A stretch of 64,000 bases of DNA from contig NW_026732303.1 in NCBI RefSeq assembly GCF_028476545.1, positions 7,501-71,500 of the forward strand. The letters are read 5' to 3'. Made by a program: the position numbers and the translations under genes. The notes under the pieces were generated by a model. It was not told the origin of the DNA and did no database searches. It saw nothing but the letters and a program-made list of their open reading frames with translations. Shown piece by piece: positions 61,556 to 64,000 of this stretch. The stretch is from Physella acuta (Eukaryota; Mollusca; Gastropoda; Physidae). Position 1 is the first letter of the stretch. Each line of letters starts with the position of its first letter.

Positions 61556-62890
61556 AAATTTTGTTTCCACATGTCATGCGAACCGTCCCTTGCTATGTAT
61601 GAAAGATTAATGGTTGTAACTATTCGCTTATAGCGAGGGTCAGCGAAAACAAAAATATATTTAAGGGTCGGAATTTTCTTTCAACCACCGTTAAGTCAGG
61701 TTTTGAGACGAAACGAAGTCTCGGTAGGTTCGTGTTTTTTAATGGGCGACAGGGCGACTTGGGGCGTTGGTACGTAGGTATGCGGGGTAGACATGTTTTT
61801 TACAAGTCTGGAAAAGTAATTACGTTTTTTTATGACCGTTCCGATTTTCTTTTGATCTGACCACCATTTGACCACACTGAGCCAGATAAATTTAACAATC
61901 GTCGCAGCGGGGTTTATTTTAAGTGCACCCCGTGCACGCTTGTTTACATTTTAAAAGACGTGTCGCGTGTCTTCCCCTTACGGCTTCCCTAATAGAGAAA
62001 CGAGAGGAAAGACAACTGTTCTAAAATTAGAACAGCCTTGTTTACAGCCACGAGTATCGTCCCTTGTGAAAAAATTCGCGTCAGAATCATTAACTAAACA
62101 TTCAATTTCTTTAACAAGTTAAAAAATAATTTAGGAAGACAAGGGTTAACAACATTAGACGCCACCGTTTTTGTTTCCTGCGACGACAAGGCACAATACA
62201 TTTTTTTTATTTTATGTCTCAAGTAGAGGGGTGGGATATTTTTTCTTTGTAAGCGTGTTGTAAACAATAGGTAGACGAAGCGATTACTAAGTAAGAGGGG
62301 AGAGAAGTGACGTACATCGCGATATTTGAAAACATGGCGATGTTTAACCTCAACCAAAAAAGGCAATGAACCTAGAAGGAAGACGAATATATATCTTAGT
62401 CTTGCAGCAGATTACCTGCCCATGTTCGCTTTTAGTATTACAGTTTTCATCAAACTTCTTTTTGACTTGAACTTCTTTAATTTTTTAAGAAAGTTTACTT
62501 ATACATATTACATTACGTCTAATGACAATTTTTTTTATTTTTACCACTCATGTATTTTCTTTTTTCTATATCTTACATTGTCATCTTAATTTTTGATCAC
62601 CTTAGTAAAAATTTGCTTAAGATTATAAACTTCAAGTTTTAAAAAAACAACAACGTTATAGTACGTCGTGTCAAATGACACACCGTTTAAAATGTCTACA
62701 TTTAAATTTCACCAAAATAATGATGTATAAACTAAATATGATATGACGTTAGCATACATATAATTCAATCTAATCACTCTAAAGTACAAATCAATAATTT
62801 TTTATTGATTAAGGGGCTGGGTGAGTTATTTTTATCACTATTCGCCCTTCCCCTTCCCTTTGTCCGCAACCCCTTTCCCCTTCGCCCATC
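61556..62890. other. no gene recognised
   Basis: ATGGCGATGTTTAACC at 62335 has a good initiation context but stops after 11 codons. The 87- and 90-codon frames around it have no recognisable features. Confidence 0.45.
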
Positions 62891-62894
62891 CCTA

Positions 62895-63300
62895 ACCTCA
62901 ATACCAACCGTACCACTACCCATTCTATTCCATTAAAGAGACAAAGGATTTATGACAATCCTAAAGACAAATATTTATTCAACTAATATCACAACCCCCT
63001 AGAAACCACTCCAACAGACTGGGATACATAACTTGTAGACACCACTACACGTTGAATATCTCTTGCACCCTACCTACATCGACAACTTTGTCCGCCGCCC
63101 TCGCCCCCGTCCCTAAACAACCGATAGATAAACACACCGTACCACTACCCACACTATTCCCTTGGACAGACAAAGGACAAAGTAACAGACAAACATTTAT
63201 CCCCCTTCGTTTACTGTCACAAGTGACAACGTTCCCATCCAACTCCAAAACAGCCATGGCCGAATTTCGAAACCTGTCTTGTTGAAAACAAAGACCGTCC
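62895..63300 (+). repeat. 231-bp partial tandem duplication
   Basis: CCGTACCACTACCCATTCTA (62908) and CCGTACCACTACCCACACTA (63139) head two related blocks. Each is followed by an ACAAAGGA block and an ACAAATATTTATTC / ACAAACATTTATCC block. The copies are diverged. Opposite-strand frames at 63045-63329 fall within it. Confidence 0.65.
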
Positions 63301-64000
63301 CACTCTAGTGTAAACTCTACCCCGACCAACTCCGAAACAGGGATGGTCCACGTTTTAAATCTACCTTAGTGAAAACAAAAGCCTTCCCACTCTAGACTCG
63401 GCCCCTAACACTTCCAAAACATACCTGTACTAACTTTGAAACCACCCTCGGTGAAAACTTCACCGACACTAGTATGGACTCTACACCTACCGATTCCAAA
63501 ACATGAATGTTCCGAGTTCAAAACCAACCTTCACCGACACTAGTATGAACTCGGCTACCAACAATTCCCAAACATACATGTACCAACTTTCCAACCTGCC
63601 TCAGTGCTAACAAAATTCCCCGACCCTAGTATGAACTCGACTGCCAACAATTCCTAAACATCCCTGTACCAACTTTGTAACCTGCCTCGGTGAAAACTTC
63701 ACCGACCTTAGTTTAACTCTCCCTAACAATTCCAATGATGCATGTACGAACTTTGTAACTTGCCTCGGTGAAAACACCCCCGTCCCTAGTATGAACTCGG
63801 TTACCAACAATTTCAAAACATGCATGTTCCGAGTTCAAAACCAACCTTCACCGACACTAGTTTAAACTCTGCCCCATCAATTCCTAAACATGCATGTACC
63901 AACTTTGTAACCTACCTCGGTGAAAACTCTCCCGACCCTAGTATGGACTCTACACCTACCGATTTCAAAACATGTATGTTCCGAGTTCAAAACCAACCTT
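63301..64000 (+). repeat. degenerate satellite-like array running off the window
   Basis: About eight repeats of a 70-90 bp unit with CTCGGTGAAAACTTCACCGA, CCTAGTATGAACTCGG, CAACAATTCCTAAACAT and CATGTACCAACTTTGTAACC. Two subtypes alternate, one ending CCGAGTTCAAAACCAACCTT. The array continues past the right edge. Confidence 0.88.

Noticed and set aside
62326-62589. 87-codon frame near a good ATG at 62335
   Set aside because: The ATG with good context stops after 11 codons in its own frame, and the longer frame has no family features.

Overview
The window looks like nuclear DNA of a mollusc, most likely a gastropod. The support is an animal-type gene with GT-AG introns, a Mieap (SPATA18) homologue, eL31 sequence, a tRNA-derived SINE family, a Ginger-type DNA transposon and a Ty3-type retroelement, all in A+T-rich DNA full of (TA)n and homopolymer C/G tracts. 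The species assignment is inference. No tRNA, rRNA or CRISPR locus is supported.

Layout. 1-5 kb: the first coding exon of an unrecognised acidic protein on the minus strand (4266 to 3774), with dispersed and tandem repeats on its downstream side. 5-10 kb: small transposons, telomere-like repeats and long (TA)n tracts. 10.3-17.15 kb: a complete-looking Ty3-type LTR retrotransposon with apparently identical 769-bp LTRs, lying between two inverted 109-bp repeats that carry a hAT-type terminus. 17-25 kb: repeats, a 1,921-bp Ginger-type transposon (21216-23136) set in a (TA)n tract, and an eL31 fragment on the minus strand. 25.6-42.35 kb: the one gene readable end to end, SPATA18 on the plus strand, with 11 coding exons and 565 codons. 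Intron 1 is 10.7 kb and repeat-filled, and a solo LTR sits in intron 8. 44-64 kb: no complete gene. It holds three miniature inverted-repeat transposons, C-tract elements, SINE pieces, several minisatellites including a 42-bp array, a possible promoter and first exon near 45.7 kb, an array of bZIP-type sites at 60.7-61.1 kb and a possible E-box-rich enhancer at 61.2-61.55 kb.

The genes do not form a functional cluster. Mieap proteins act in mitochondrial quality control, and here the start codon is preceded by an exact NRF-1-type palindrome and an MITF/TFE-type M-box. That is the most suggestive regulatory link in the window. The rest is mostly a record of successive transposition and tandem amplification. 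All calls rest on reading the sequence; no database search was run.
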